A DNA stretch of 64,000 nt from an uncultured Oscillospiraceae bacterium (lineage in GTDB: Bacteria > Bacillota > Clostridia > Oscillospirales > Acutalibacteraceae). Below the pieces are notes generated by a model that made no database searches, was not told the DNA's origin, and saw only the letters and a program-made list of their open reading frames with translations. This document shows, piece after piece, positions 15,303-23,940 of the stretch. Each line of letters opens with the position of its first letter. Positions within the stretch are counted from its first letter, which is position 1. The position numbers and the translations under genes were made by a program. The stretch covers positions 62,001 through 126,000 of the forward strand of contig UQDP01000002.1 in the NCBI GenBank assembly GCA_900539845.1. Direction: 5' to 3'.

Positions 15303-15339
15303 TTAAAATAACTTTATGGTCAGTTTGAACAAAGCCGGT

Positions 15340-15687
15340 CTATATGAGGGCAGCTCCGTTTTCACACAAAAATATGTAATCGACCGGGTCATATGAATCG
15401 AGAACATAATCATCAAAAGTTTCATTGTGAATTCTGCCGTAGCCGTAAATGCAAAACCGCAGGTTCTCCTGACGGCCGCTTTTGGATTCATAAGGCTCAA
15501 CAGTAATACTGTAACAGTATCTGCCGACAACAGCCACGTCATCTTTCTTTATGAAATCGCCTTCTGCCTCCTGTGTTTCGAGCTTACGAAGCAGAAAATC
15601 GGCATAATCCATCGTATGCTCCGCCGAAACCGCGGATTTATCGATGAGCCATTTGTTTATTTCTTTCAGAAACTCATATCTTTTCAT
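15340..15687 (-). CDS. Small hypothetical protein
   Basis: The 115-residue product begins MKRYEFLKEINKWL, and the ATG at 15687 follows GGAAGTGG. It is soluble, acidic and has no recognised domain. The first half is helical with many charged residues. The second half alternates hydrophobic and aromatic residues, ending DYVLDSYDPVDYIFL. That C-terminal half weakly resembles the 93-residue protein at 33383-33664, including a shared DYI-L ending. Function unknown. Confidence 0.6.
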   Translation of the reverse strand: MKRYEFLKEINKWLIDKSAVSAEHTMDYADFLLRKLETQEAEGDFIKKDDVAVVGRYCYSITVEPYESKSGRQENLRFCIYGYGRIHNETFDDYVLDSYDPVDYIFLCENGAALI

Positions 15688-15763
15688 AAACACCACTTCC
15701 GTAATCATCATATTTAGCCGCCGGTCAACAGAAGAAAAATCAAAGTCAAAGCCAGCAAAAAAG

Positions 15764-15788
15764 AAACGGTCCGAATCTCAGACCGTTT
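15764..15788 (-). terminator. Terminator after the Lys-rich small protein gene
   Basis: AAACGGTC and GACCGTTT form an 8-base stem. On the minus strand it is followed by TTTCTTTTTT. Confidence 0.8.
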
Positions 15789-15797
15789 GGAAACATT

Positions 15798-15995
15798 TTA
15801 AAGATCATCCGCGTCCTGTACCGGCTCTTCATACTCGCCGGTGTCATAGGCGCTTTTTGTTGTGCCCGTATAACTGCCCTGCGTATCGCTGTTTGCCATA
15901 TCGGGACTGATATACGATGTAAGATCAATAACCCTTTTGCTGTTTTTTACGGCGGAATCTTTTTTCTGAGCTTTGTTTTTTTTATCTTTTTTCAT
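15798..15995 (-). CDS. Small hypothetical protein with Lys-rich head and acidic tail
   Basis: The 65-residue product starts MKKDKKNKAQKKDSAVKNSK, a strongly basic stretch, then VIDLTSYISPDMANSD, and ends with an acidic tail (EYEEPVQDADDL). No domain is recognised and it is probably disordered. The ATG at 15995 has GGGGTGA upstream. It has its own terminator. The charge pattern would allow nucleic-acid or membrane-surface contact, but that is speculation. Confidence 0.6.
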   Translation of the reverse strand: MKKDKKNKAQKKDSAVKNSKRVIDLTSYISPDMANSDTQGSYTGTTKSAYDTGEYEEPVQDADDL

Positions 15996-16060
15996 AAAAA
16001 TCACCCCGGTAATATTTTTAGCAGAGGTGATTTTTTTATTAATAATTTCAACCGTAAAAT

Positions 16061-16684
16061 TTATATTTTTTCCACATCTATAACGGCGATCTTATCCATA
16101 AATTCCTTTGGCGTTATGACCTCGCCCATATCAAAGAACTCGTCCATATTCAGATTAAAGTTATTTACAAAAACAGGAGTGTTCTCATATTCAATATCTA
16201 TGTGAAGGCGTTTTGCGTCCTCCTTTATGTTTTCAACACTGTAATTATCGCAGTCATAATATCTTGAAGCACGCACTTCATTGTTTCTGATATACTGAAG
16301 CACAACGTTTCTGCTTGATTTTGAAACAGATATATACTGATTTATGTCTTTTTGCAGCGCCTGCCCCATCATCATCTGCGCAACCGCCTTGCATGCGCCC
16401 GAATTCAGAAAAAACTCATTTATAAAAATGCTTTCAAGAGGACTTGTGTCGTCCGGCACGATAATAGCAAGAATATTTTTTGACGGCTTACGCTGATAGT
16501 ATTTTTTAACAAATTCCTTGAAATAATGCTGGCCTTCGGCAATTTTTTTCGCATAAAAATGATAAAAAGGAATATTCGGCCTGCTGGCTACGCCGGGCAG
16601 TGAAAAAGGCTTGAACTCACTGCTTTCCTCGTCATAGAGCAATATATTCGTGTTTGTTATGATCACGGGTATGGCTTTAGACAT
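16061..16684 (-). CDS. Unrecognised protein, possibly a degenerate actin-like fold
   Basis: The 207-residue soluble product opens with a strand (PVIITNTNILLYD). Further in is FKEFVKKYYQRKPSKNILAI with VPDDTSPLESIFINEFFLNSG and KAVAQMMMGQAL. This order loosely resembles the MreB/ParM segment that runs through a VPSG-type strand to an EPMAAAIG helix. No phosphate loop of the DxGxGT type is present, so if the relationship is real the protein probably does not bind ATP. GGAAG precedes the ATG at 16684. It diverges from a DUF3048 gene. Family assignment is uncertain. Confidence 0.5.
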   Translation of the reverse strand: MSKAIPVIITNTNILLYDEESSEFKPFSLPGVASRPNIPFYHFYAKKIAEGQHYFKEFVKKYYQRKPSKNILAIIVPDDTSPLESIFINEFFLNSGACKAVAQMMMGQALQKDINQYISVSKSSRNVVLQYIRNNEVRASRYYDCDNYSVENIKEDAKRLHIDIEYENTPVFVNNFNLNMDEFFDMGEVITPKEFMDKIAVIDVEKI

Positions 16685-16786
16685 ATTTCATACTTCCTTT
16701 ATAAATCATAAATCTGTTTATAATTTTACTATATATTGTATTCAAAATCAATAAAATGATAAAAAGATAGTGCATTTTGCCGTAAG

Positions 16787-16801
16787 ATATGCTATTATAA
16801 A
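16787..16801 (+). promoter_or_regulatory. Extended -10 promoter of the DUF3048 gene
   Basis: ATATGCTATTATAAA contains TG-C-TATTAT, an extended -10 element, 40 bases before the start codon. The same 15 bases occur at 49921-49935. No good -35 is seen. Confidence 0.5.
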
Positions 16802-16840
16802 AAAGACTTACAAACCAATTTGAAAAAGGGAGAACTTCAG

Positions 16841-18142
16841 ATGGCAAATAATGAAGATGAAATCGAAAAGATACTAAAGGAGATAAAAGGATCTAAGAAT
16901 TCAAAGGACGAAAGCAGCGGCGAAACAGCCGATAAAACAAATACAGAAAACCACCATGATGAAAAGCCGCTCGAGCCGGCTTTAAACGATCTGCCTGAAA
17001 AAAAGGCAACTATAAATGATTATAAAGATGAATACGAAGAAGAAGAGGTTGATTACGTGAAAAATCCGGCAAAAAAAAGAATTCTTATCATTGTGCTTGC
17101 CGCAATCGTTGTTGTTGCGGCAGCCTGCGCAGTCTATTTCGGTGTTATAAGACCGGGTGAAGAAACCACAACGACCACCACAACAACGACTACAACCACT
17201 ACACAGGCGCCTGTTATCATTACCAATCCGCTTACCGGCGAGGCGGACTACAATGAATCGGCAGTCGGAGCAAGGCCTGTTGCCGTTGTTGTAGAGAATT
17301 CGCCCCAGGCGCGTCCCCAATATAATATGGACACGGCGGATATTGTTGTTGAAGGAGAGGTTGAAGGCGGTATCACTCGTATGCTGTGGATGTATGCGGA
17401 TATGACAGATCTGCCGGAGCAGATAGGTCCTACCCGTTCGGCAAGACCCAGCTTTGTTGAATTTTCACAATTCTTTGATTCTATCTTTGTGCATTACGGT
17501 GAAAGCCACAGCGGCGGCGGATACACGGGAGCGGACGACTACATTGAATCAAATAATGTTGACAATATAAACGGTATGAACACCTCCTCCTGCTTTAGAC
17601 GCACGAAGGACAAGGCAAGCCCTCACAACGCCGTGCTTGTGGGAAACAAGCTTCTTTCGGTTATAGAGGACAAGGAGTACAGAACGAGCCTTGACAAAAA
17701 CAAATTCTCATCGCTCAGCTTCCATGAAACGGAAACTGCCGTTTCAAAGACTCCCTGCAACAGCATAACCGTAAAATTCTCATCACGCACAGACAGCCAC
17801 ACCTTTACATATCACAGCGAGGACAAAACTTACAGAAACCAGTCCGATTTCAAACAGGAAGTAAGCTTTACAAACATTATTGCGCTGTATGCCGATTCCA
17901 AATATATAGACAAAGCGAATTACAAGGGAACAGGCAAAACGGAAACCTACTGCAATTATGATTTCACAAGCGGAACGGGCAAGCTTGCAAGCGCCGGAAC
18001 CGTTACCGATTTCACATGGACAGCCGAAAACGGCGTTCTTAAGCTTACGGGAACAGACGGCAAAGAGCTTAAGCTCAATCCCGGCAAAAGCTGGATAGGG
18101 CTTGTATCCGCAAACAACAGCGGAAGCACTGAGGTAAAGTAA
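16841..18142 (+). CDS. DUF3048 (YerB-like) membrane-anchored protein
   Basis: The 433-residue product has a charged, acidic cytoplasmic N-terminus (about 80 residues), one membrane helix (ILIIVLAAIVVVAAACAVYF, about residues 85-105), a run of threonines as a linker, and an extracellular DUF3048 domain. That domain shows PVAVVVENSPQARPQ, EGGITRMLWMYAD and GPTRSARPSFVEF, as in B. subtilis YerB. Its role is unknown; YerB is a lipoprotein, whereas this one is anchored by a helix. The ATG at 16841 follows GGGAG. The membrane protein gene 26 bases downstream is probably co-transcribed. Confidence 0.85.
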   Translation: MANNEDEIEKILKEIKGSKNSKDESSGETADKTNTENHHDEKPLEPALNDLPEKKATINDYKDEYEEEEVDYVKNPAKKRILIIVLAAIVVVAAACAVYFGVIRPGEETTTTTTTTTTTTTQAPVIITNPLTGEADYNESAVGARPVAVVVENSPQARPQYNMDTADIVVEGEVEGGITRMLWMYADMTDLPEQIGPTRSARPSFVEFSQFFDSIFVHYGESHSGGGYTGADDYIESNNVDNINGMNTSSCFRRTKDKASPHNAVLVGNKLLSVIEDKEYRTSLDKNKFSSLSFHETETAVSKTPCNSITVKFSSRTDSHTFTYHSEDKTYRNQSDFKQEVSFTNIIALYADSKYIDKANYKGTGKTETYCNYDFTSGTGKLASAGTVTDFTWTAENGVLKLTGTDGKELKLNPGKSWIGLVSANNSGSTEVK

Positions 18143-18168
18143 TATAATAATCATATAAGGAGAACCGT

Positions 18169-19146
18169 ATGAACAGATCAAAAGGAGCAACAGCGTGCAT
18201 TGCAATCGGAACGATATTCGTCATTCTGGGATTGCTTATTTCATTTTTTTCATTGGCGCTGACCCCCGCCGCCGCTCCGGTGCCTTATACTTCCGACACG
18301 CGTATTTCAGACGAAACGTACGGAACGGTTTACGACTTTGGTCAGGTTCTTGTTATCGACCAATACGGATATATTGAGTATGACGGATTTTCTGATGAGC
18401 ATTATTATATTATAGGGATCTCGCTTGACAGCAGTGATACAGTATATCTTGCTTCGCTCAGAGTAGATGAAGACACCGCCGTTTTTGACAAGCTGAAAGA
18501 CTATGCATATGATGAAAACGCATATGTGGGTGACATGTATTTAAAGCTATGCGCTACTGCGGAACCAATCAATGATATCGATCCCGATATGAAACGTTAT
18601 TATTATGAATCACTCGATACATATAAATCATATTTTACCGATACAACCGATCTGGAAATAGGGCTTACATTCTATTGCGAAGGCACGGCAGCATACAGCA
18701 GTACGGCGATTGCAGGCTCTGCCGCATATATAGTTGTAGCGTTTGCGGGCATAGCTATGTCCGCTGCGGGAATCATATGCTTAATCATCGGAATAGTCAA
18801 AAAAGTCCGTGCAAAAACGCCTCAATACGTAATGCCGGGAAACGGTTATTATTATAATCCTCAGCAAAATCAGTGGAATAACGGTATGCCCGTTAATAAT
18901 CCGCAGAACCAGTGGAATAACGGTGCGCCTATTAATAATCCGCAAAACCAGTGGAATAACAGTGCACCTAACAACTACACCCATTCAGAAATGCCATCAC
19001 AAAGATCTGAATATCAACAGAACACACAAATCCCCAATAATAACAAAGGCACATATTTTACACCTCCGGGAGAAAAGTATTCAAACGATTATAATAACGG
19101 CAGCCAAAATCCGCCTGACGGCGGCAATGAAAATCAAAACGGTTAA
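18169..19146 (+). CDS. Two-helix membrane protein with Asn/Gln-rich repeat tail
   Basis: The 325-residue product has an N-terminal membrane helix (residues about 8-35), an extracytoplasmic acidic domain rich in Tyr and Asp (about 40-180), and a second helix (about 185-215, YIVVAFAGIAMSAAGIICLI). A low-complexity cytoplasmic tail of about 110 residues contains three 13-residue repeats of the type QWNNGxPxNNPQN. AAGGAG precedes the ATG. The family was not recognised. A terminator follows. The tail may be a flexible interaction segment. Confidence 0.65.
   Translation: MNRSKGATACIAIGTIFVILGLLISFFSLALTPAAAPVPYTSDTRISDETYGTVYDFGQVLVIDQYGYIEYDGFSDEHYYIIGISLDSSDTVYLASLRVDEDTAVFDKLKDYAYDENAYVGDMYLKLCATAEPINDIDPDMKRYYYESLDTYKSYFTDTTDLEIGLTFYCEGTAAYSSTAIAGSAAYIVVAFAGIAMSAAGIICLIIGIVKKVRAKTPQYVMPGNGYYYNPQQNQWNNGMPVNNPQNQWNNGAPINNPQNQWNNSAPNNYTHSEMPSQRSEYQQNTQIPNNNKGTYFTPPGEKYSNDYNNGSQNPPDGGNENQNG
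18871..18978 (+). repeat. 39-base in-frame tandem repeat (about 2.8 copies)
   Basis: Units begin CAGTGGAATAAC at 18871, 18910 and 18949. They encode QWNNG-P-NNPQN repeats in the tail of the membrane protein. The period is a multiple of three, so copy-number change would keep the frame. Confidence 0.85.
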
Positions 19147-19180
19147 TACGACCTGATTGCCGAATCCCCGCCGGTGAGCA

Positions 19181-19210
19181 AAATGCACGGCAGAGGATTG
19201 CCGTGCATTT
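19181..19210 (+). terminator. Terminator after the repeat-tailed membrane protein
   Basis: AAATGCACGGCA and TGCCGTGCATTT form a perfect 12-base stem with a six-base loop, followed by TTTAT. Confidence 0.88.
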
Positions 19211-19257
19211 TTTATCAGTCCGTATTCCTTTTGAAATATGATGATAACGGAGAGCCT

Positions 19258-20379
19258 ATGGAATTTAAGAAAGATAAAAAATTCAAAATTATGCAGATAA
19301 CCGACATGCAGGAAATCCCCGCGGTATCGCCGGATACAACTGCTTTGATCGAGGCGGCGGTGGAAGCGGAAAAGCCTGATCTTGTTGTTTATACCGGCGA
19401 CCAGATCAAAGGCTACGGCGTTACATATAAAGGCAAAGGAAAAGAACTTGAAAACGCCGTGGCTGCCACAATAAAAAAGCTTCTGGAGCCTGTAACGAAA
19501 CGCAATATCCCGTTTGCCGTTACCTTCGGCAATCACGACAGACAGGTAGGCATTTCAAACAAAGACCAATTCGAACACATTTACAAATCCCTGCCGAACT
19601 GCATCGGCGAACAGGCAGAAGGAATAGACGGCGGAGGGACCTACTGCATTCCGATAAAATCTTCGGACGGTTCCGGCAAAGACGCTTTTTGCCTTTATCT
19701 GTTTGACAGCGGCACAGACGCGAAGGGCGGCGGTTATGAGCCGTTTGACACAAAAATAATAGAATGGTACAAAAAAGCAAGAGATAAACTCAAAGAAAAA
19801 AACGGCAGCTATATACCCTCGATCGTTTTTCAGCATATTCCTCTTTGTGAATACTACAATGTATTAAAGCGCGTTAAAAAGTCCCACAAAGGCGCGATAC
19901 GCGCGTTCCGCACACATAAAAACGAATACTATGTGCTGGGTGACACCTGCCGCAAAGGCGATATGCTTTGCGAACCGCCCTCTATTCCAAACGAAAATAC
20001 CGGCGAGTTTGACGCGATCTCCGAAAAGGGAGACGTTATGGCTGTGTTTGTGGGTCACGACCATAAAAACAGCTTTGTGGGCAGATATAAAAATATTGAT
20101 CTTGGCTTTACACAGTCGAGCGGATTCAATGTTTACGGCAACAGAACAAAAAGAGGGGTTAGGATCATAACGCTTGACGAAAACAAGCCGGGCGAATATG
20201 AAACTTATACCCGCACTTTTGAAGAGCTTGTGGGCACAAAAGTGCAAAAGCCCGTATACGACTATCTTTCCAGCAAGATGCCGGAAACGGTAGACGCAGC
20301 AATACCTATGATTGCAAAAGCCGTTGGAATCCTTGCAGCGATCCTTGTTATCATAATTCTTTTGGCAAAATTCTTATAA
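19258..20379 (+). CDS. Calcineurin-like metallophosphoesterase with C-terminal membrane helix
   Basis: The 373-residue product carries the metallophosphoesterase motifs ITDMQE (Asp16), TGDQ, GNHDR, QHIP and GHDHKN. The His usually found in the first DxH motif is Gln here (residue 18), a known variation in related clostridial proteins. The C-terminus is a membrane helix (MIAKAVGILAAILVIIILLAKFL), so the enzyme faces one side as a tail-anchored protein. Its substrate is unknown. The ATG at 19258 follows GGAG. A start 84 bases upstream is rejected because it lies in the preceding terminator. A GtrA gene follows after 15 bases. Confidence 0.85.
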   Translation: MEFKKDKKFKIMQITDMQEIPAVSPDTTALIEAAVEAEKPDLVVYTGDQIKGYGVTYKGKGKELENAVAATIKKLLEPVTKRNIPFAVTFGNHDRQVGISNKDQFEHIYKSLPNCIGEQAEGIDGGGTYCIPIKSSDGSGKDAFCLYLFDSGTDAKGGGYEPFDTKIIEWYKKARDKLKEKNGSYIPSIVFQHIPLCEYYNVLKRVKKSHKGAIRAFRTHKNEYYVLGDTCRKGDMLCEPPSIPNENTGEFDAISEKGDVMAVFVGHDHKNSFVGRYKNIDLGFTQSSGFNVYGNRTKRGVRIITLDENKPGEYETYTRTFEELVGTKVQKPVYDYLSSKMPETVDAAIPMIAKAVGILAAILVIIILLAKFL

Positions 20380-20394
20380 GAAAGGGTAAAGAAG

Positions 20395-20913
20395 ATGGCA
20401 GACGAGAACAAAAAGAACGCTTTTAAGCGCTGGACGGAAAAACACGCTGAGATATGGAAATTCGTAAAATTCAGCATAGCAGGCGGCGGCTCATCGGTTA
20501 TAGAGCTTATCGTTCATATGGTGCTTTTAAACACGGTTTTTGAGTCTATGACCCGGGAAGCGATTACAAATCCCACGCTTAATATGATCGGCATAAACTC
20601 AAAAGGATACCTTTTTACATACCTGATTTCAACAACGGTGGGTTACGCTATCGCTTTTATCCTGAACAGAAAAGTAACCTTTAAAGCGGACGCGAACCCG
20701 GCTCTGAGTATGGTGCTTTACTTTATCATGGTTGTGTTCACCATTTTCGCGAACGGATGGATCGGATCCGCAATGACAACATTTGCGGAGAGTCACGGTC
20801 TTATAGGAAATCTGTGGGATCTGATCTTCAAGGTTATAGGAATGGCAATACCTACGCTTTGGACTTATCCCTGCAACCGCTTTATCATTCACAGAAAGAA
20901 AAAGCAGGCATAA
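20395..20913 (+). CDS. GtrA family membrane protein
   Basis: The 172-residue product has four predicted membrane helices and the GtrA-family features KFSIAGGGSSVIELIVH at the start and AFILNRKVTFKA in the middle. GtrA proteins are thought to help move lipid-linked sugars across the membrane or to decorate cell-surface polymers. AAAGGG precedes the start. It lies 15 bases after the metallophosphoesterase gene and 41 bases before the NUDIX gene, so the three may be one transcript. Confidence 0.85.
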   Translation: MADENKKNAFKRWTEKHAEIWKFVKFSIAGGGSSVIELIVHMVLLNTVFESMTREAITNPTLNMIGINSKGYLFTYLISTTVGYAIAFILNRKVTFKADANPALSMVLYFIMVVFTIFANGWIGSAMTTFAESHGLIGNLWDLIFKVIGMAIPTLWTYPCNRFIIHRKKKQA

Positions 20914-20954
20914 AACCTATATTTTCAAAAATGATAATCACAGAGAGGATTTGA

Positions 20955-21575
20955 ATGGATAAAACCGAAAAATGGCTTGCATGGGCAGTTGAGCTGCAAA
21001 GTCTTGCGCAGGCGGGGCTGACATACGGAAAAGATGTTTTCGACTTGGAAAGGTATACCCGAATAAGAGAGATCTCTGCCGAAATGCTCGCCTTTAAAAC
21101 CGACCTGCCTCTTGAAAAGGTGAAAGAGCTTTTCTGCAATGAAACGGGATACCAGACTCCCAAAATAGATACAAGAGCAGCCGTTTTTAAAGACGGAAAA
21201 ATTCTGCTTGTGCAGGAAAACTGCGGTAAATGGTCTCTTCCCGGAGGATGGGTAGACGTTAATTTATCCGTTAAGGAAAACACCGTTAAAGAAGTCAAAG
21301 AGGAATCAGGCCTTGATGTAACGGCAGACAGGATTATAGCCGTGCAGGACAGGGCAAAGCATAATCTGCCCGTATATGCCTACGGCGTATGCAAAATATT
21401 CGTTCTCTGCTCTCTTATCGGAGGTAAATTTGAAAAGAATTCCGAAACCACACAGGCACGCTATTTTGACGAAGATGCATTGCCTGAGCTTGCGGAAGAG
21501 AAAAATAACACCGAACAGGTAAAAATGTGTTTTGACGCATACAGAGCAGATGATTGGCAAGTTCTGTTCGATTAA
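20955..21575 (+). CDS. NUDIX hydrolase with N-terminal helical domain
   Basis: The 206-residue product has an N-terminal helical domain (residues 1-65; NUDIX_N_2 type, known from ADP-ribose pyrophosphatase-like proteins) and a NUDIX domain. The NUDIX box is GGWVDVNLSVKENTVKEVKE (about 97-116). The first Glu of the canonical GX5E is replaced (NLS), but the metal-binding core EVKEESG is intact with Lys in place of Arg. It probably hydrolyses a nucleoside diphosphate derivative. GAGAGG lies before the ATG. It is last before a terminator shared with the converging DUF5662 gene. Confidence 0.85.
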   Translation: MDKTEKWLAWAVELQSLAQAGLTYGKDVFDLERYTRIREISAEMLAFKTDLPLEKVKELFCNETGYQTPKIDTRAAVFKDGKILLVQENCGKWSLPGGWVDVNLSVKENTVKEVKEESGLDVTADRIIAVQDRAKHNLPVYAYGVCKIFVLCSLIGGKFEKNSETTQARYFDEDALPELAEEKNNTEQVKMCFDAYRADDWQVLFD

Positions 21576-21595
21576 AAATGAATATCATGCACAGC

Positions 21596-21639
21596 GACGA
21601 ACCGCCACGGTGTTTCATAGAACACTGCGGCGGTTCGTC
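21596..21639 (+). terminator. Terminator after the NUDIX gene
   Basis: GACGAACCGCC and GGCGGTTCGTC form an 11-base stem. An inner GTGTT / AACAC pairing extends it, and it is followed by TTTG. Confidence 0.75.
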
Positions 21640-21700
21640 TTTGAATGTTTATCTGCTGCGAAATCACTTTTTAATCATGCTGCACTCGCAGCACAAGTTT

Positions 21701-22222
21701 TTATTTCAGATTTCTGATATATTTAAAGGTTTCCTTTTCGCCCTTTTCTTTCAGCATAACAAGCAGTTTTTCAAGCAGTTCGGCGGTTTTCGGATGCATG
21801 ATGATCCTTGTTTTGGCTCTGGAATAATATTCAAGCGGATGCGAATCGGTATAATTTTTGCCCTGATACGTTTTGCTTGCGGCAACACGGTCGCAAAACA
21901 TTTCTTTAACATATTTCAGCGGCATTTCAATAGGCTCGAGCCGTTTGGTCTTGGCGCTGTAATCCATCCAATATTCATAATGATGGCGGTTTCTGCCCTT
22001 ATGATGAAGCCATGCCGCGGAATACCCTTTTTCCGCTCTTTCGCCTTCATTGGGCGAGCGGTCGCCAAGATAATATTTAGCACCAGGTATAAATTCGGCA
22101 GGAGAATATTTTGAAAGATCATGCAAAAGACCCTGAAACGGGATTCCTGCCCTGATACAGTTTGCCAGCACCTTGTGGCGGTGCTTCGTTATAGTTATAA
22201 AATGTTTTACGGGATGCGCCAT
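21701..22222 (-). CDS. DUF5662 family protein
   Basis: The 173-residue product begins MAHPVKHFITITKHRHKVL. It carries the His/Asp-rich pattern of the DUF5662 family: GLLHDLSKYSPAEF, AWLHHKGRNRHHYEYW and MFCDRVAAS. The HD-like motif HDLSK resembles a metal-binding phosphohydrolase site, though the activity is not established. The ATG at 22222 is favoured by GGAAG eight bases upstream. It reads in the same direction as pst but begins 85 bases after pstB ends. Confidence 0.85.
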   Translation of the reverse strand: MAHPVKHFITITKHRHKVLANCIRAGIPFQGLLHDLSKYSPAEFIPGAKYYLGDRSPNEGERAEKGYSAAWLHHKGRNRHHYEYWMDYSAKTKRLEPIEMPLKYVKEMFCDRVAASKTYQGKNYTDSHPLEYYSRAKTRIIMHPKTAELLEKLLVMLKEKGEKETFKYIRNLK

Positions 22223-22306
22223 AGCCAAAACTTCCTGAAATAAAAATAAGTCTGCAAAACAACAGACCTATATTAACACTATTCTATTTCATTGTAAAGC
22301 CCGATA

Positions 22307-23059
22307 TTATCCGAATTTTCCGGAAATATATGCCTTCGTTTTCTCGCTGCCGGGATCATTGAATATTTTTTGCGTATCTGCATATTCAATAACTTCGCCA
22401 AGCAGGAAGAACGCTGTTTCATCCGAAACTCTTGCCGCCTGCTGCATATTATGGGTAACGATAACAATCGTATACTTTTTCTTAAGCTCGGCGATCAGTT
22501 CTTCTATTTTAGAAGTGGAAATAGGATCGAGCGCAGAGGTGGGTTCATCCATAAGTATGACCTGCGGATCGACGGCAAGCGCGCGCGCTATGCAAAGCCG
22601 CTGCTGCTGGCCGCCGGAAAGGCCCAGAGCGGATTTTTTGAGCCTGTCCTTGGTCTCCTCCCATATTGCCGCAGAGCGCAGCGAACGCTCAACGATCTCG
22701 TCAAGCTCGCTTTTTTTGCGTATACCATGCGTGCGAGGTCCAAAGGCAATATTGTCATAAACGCTCATGGGAAACGGATTGGGCTTCTGAAAGACCATGC
22801 CCACGTTTTTTCTGAGCTCGTTTACATCCGTATCTTTTGAATATATACTTTTTCCGTCAAGCAGCACATCGCCCGTAATTTTACAGCCGTCCACCAGATC
22901 GTTCATTCGGTTAAGTGTTTTAAGCAGTGTTGATTTTCCGCAGCCGGACGGTCCTATAAACGCCGCAACATGCTTTTCTTTTATATCCAGATTTATATTT
23001 TTAAGCGCCTGAAAATCACCGTAAAAGAGGTCTAAATTTTTCACCTCAAATTTCGTCAT
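22307..23059 (-). CDS. pstB: Phosphate ABC transporter ATPase
   Basis: The 250-residue ATPase has Walker A GPSGCGKS (36-43), the PstB-specific [19 protein letters not shown] segment (91-109), signature LSGGQ (147-151) and Walker B VILMDEP (167-173). It powers phosphate import through PstC and PstA. Its start codon overlaps the stop codon of pstA as ATGA. No phoU follows, unlike many pst operons, and no phoPR genes are nearby. Confidence 0.96.
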   Translation of the reverse strand: MTKFEVKNLDLFYGDFQALKNINLDIKEKHVAAFIGPSGCGKSTLLKTLNRMNDLVDGCKITGDVLLDGKSIYSKDTDVNELRKNVGMVFQKPNPFPMSVYDNIAFGPRTHGIRKKSELDEIVERSLRSAAIWEETKDRLKKSALGLSGGQQQRLCIARALAVDPQVILMDEPTSALDPISTSKIEELIAELKKKYTIVIVTHNMQQAARVSDETAFFLLGEVIEYADTQKIFNDPGSEKTKAYISGKFG

Positions 23060-23940
23060 TCAGCTCCGCCTCCTTTTTCGCTGATCTTTGAAGCTATAAA
23101 GCCCGAAACAGCATTTATTATAATAACTGCCAGCAGAAGTATAACTGCGGTTGCGTACGCTTCTTCCATATAAAGTCCCTCAGACAGAAGCGCATACATA
23201 TGCACTGAAAGCGTTCTGCCGGAATCCGTAAGCTTGGTTACAACGCCCGCAACTGTGCCGGCCGTATAGATGAGGGCTGCCGTTTCCCCGACGATTCTGC
23301 CCGTTCCGAGAATGATGCCGGAGAGTATGCCCGGCATAGCGCTTGGTAAAATGACCCTGAACACCGTGCGCAGTTTGCCTGCGCCGAGTCCGTAGCTTGC
23401 TTCCCTGTAAGAATCCGGCACAGCCCGAAGCGCTTCCTCCGTTGTGCGCATAATAAGCGGCAGGATCATGATTGCGAGGGTAAGCGTACCTGCTATCATG
23501 GAATAACCGAGCTTAAAATAAACGCAGAACATCAGATAGCCGAACAAACCGTAAACGATGGACGGTATACCTGAGAGGGTCTCGGCAGTTATACGTATCA
23601 GCCGGACAAATCTGTTGCCGCGGCGCGCGTATTCCGCCAGATAGATGGCGGCAAAAACACCTGCGGGGACCGCTATAAGCAGTGACGCGGCTGTGTAAAT
23701 GAGTGTGTTTATAATTGCCGGCATCATAGAAACGTTTTCCGAATTATATGTCCATTCAAAAAGACGCGGCGATAGATTCGGAATACCCTTAACCAGTATA
23801 TATCCTATGATAAATAAAACGACTGCAGCGCATACAACGGCGCTGATCATCACAACAATGGCAAGCAGCAACGACTTGGGACGTTTTTTATACATCATCA
23901 GTTTCTGGCGGAAACTCATTTTATTGATACCGTCCTTCAT
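23056..23940 (-). CDS. pstA: Phosphate ABC transporter permease
   Basis: The 294-residue permease has six predicted helices and the binding-protein-dependent transport signature near [37 protein letters not shown] is typical of PstA/PstC. The ATG at 23940 overlaps the pstC stop by four bases (ATGA), and AAGGAGGGG precedes it. It forms the membrane channel for phosphate with PstC. Confidence 0.95.
   Translation of the reverse strand: MKDGINKMSFRQKLMMYKKRPKSLLLAIVVMISAVVCAAVVLFIIGYILVKGIPNLSPRLFEWTYNSENVSMMPAIINTLIYTAASLLIAVPAGVFAAIYLAEYARRGNRFVRLIRITAETLSGIPSIVYGLFGYLMFCVYFKLGYSMIAGTLTLAIMILPLIMRTTEEALRAVPDSYREASYGLGAGKLRTVFRVILPSAMPGILSGIILGTGRIVGETAALIYTAGTVAGVVTKLTDSGRTLSVHMYALLSEGLYMEEAYATAVILLLAVIIINAVSGFIASKISEKGGGAE

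Noticed and set aside
18871-18978. Short CRISPR-like repeat.
   Set aside because: The 39-base units are contiguous with no spacers and encode a regular 13-residue peptide in frame.
19174-19257. Earlier start for the metallophosphoesterase, adding 28 residues.
   Set aside because: The extension runs through the terminator hairpin at 19181-19210, and only the ATG at 19258 has a proper ribosome binding site.
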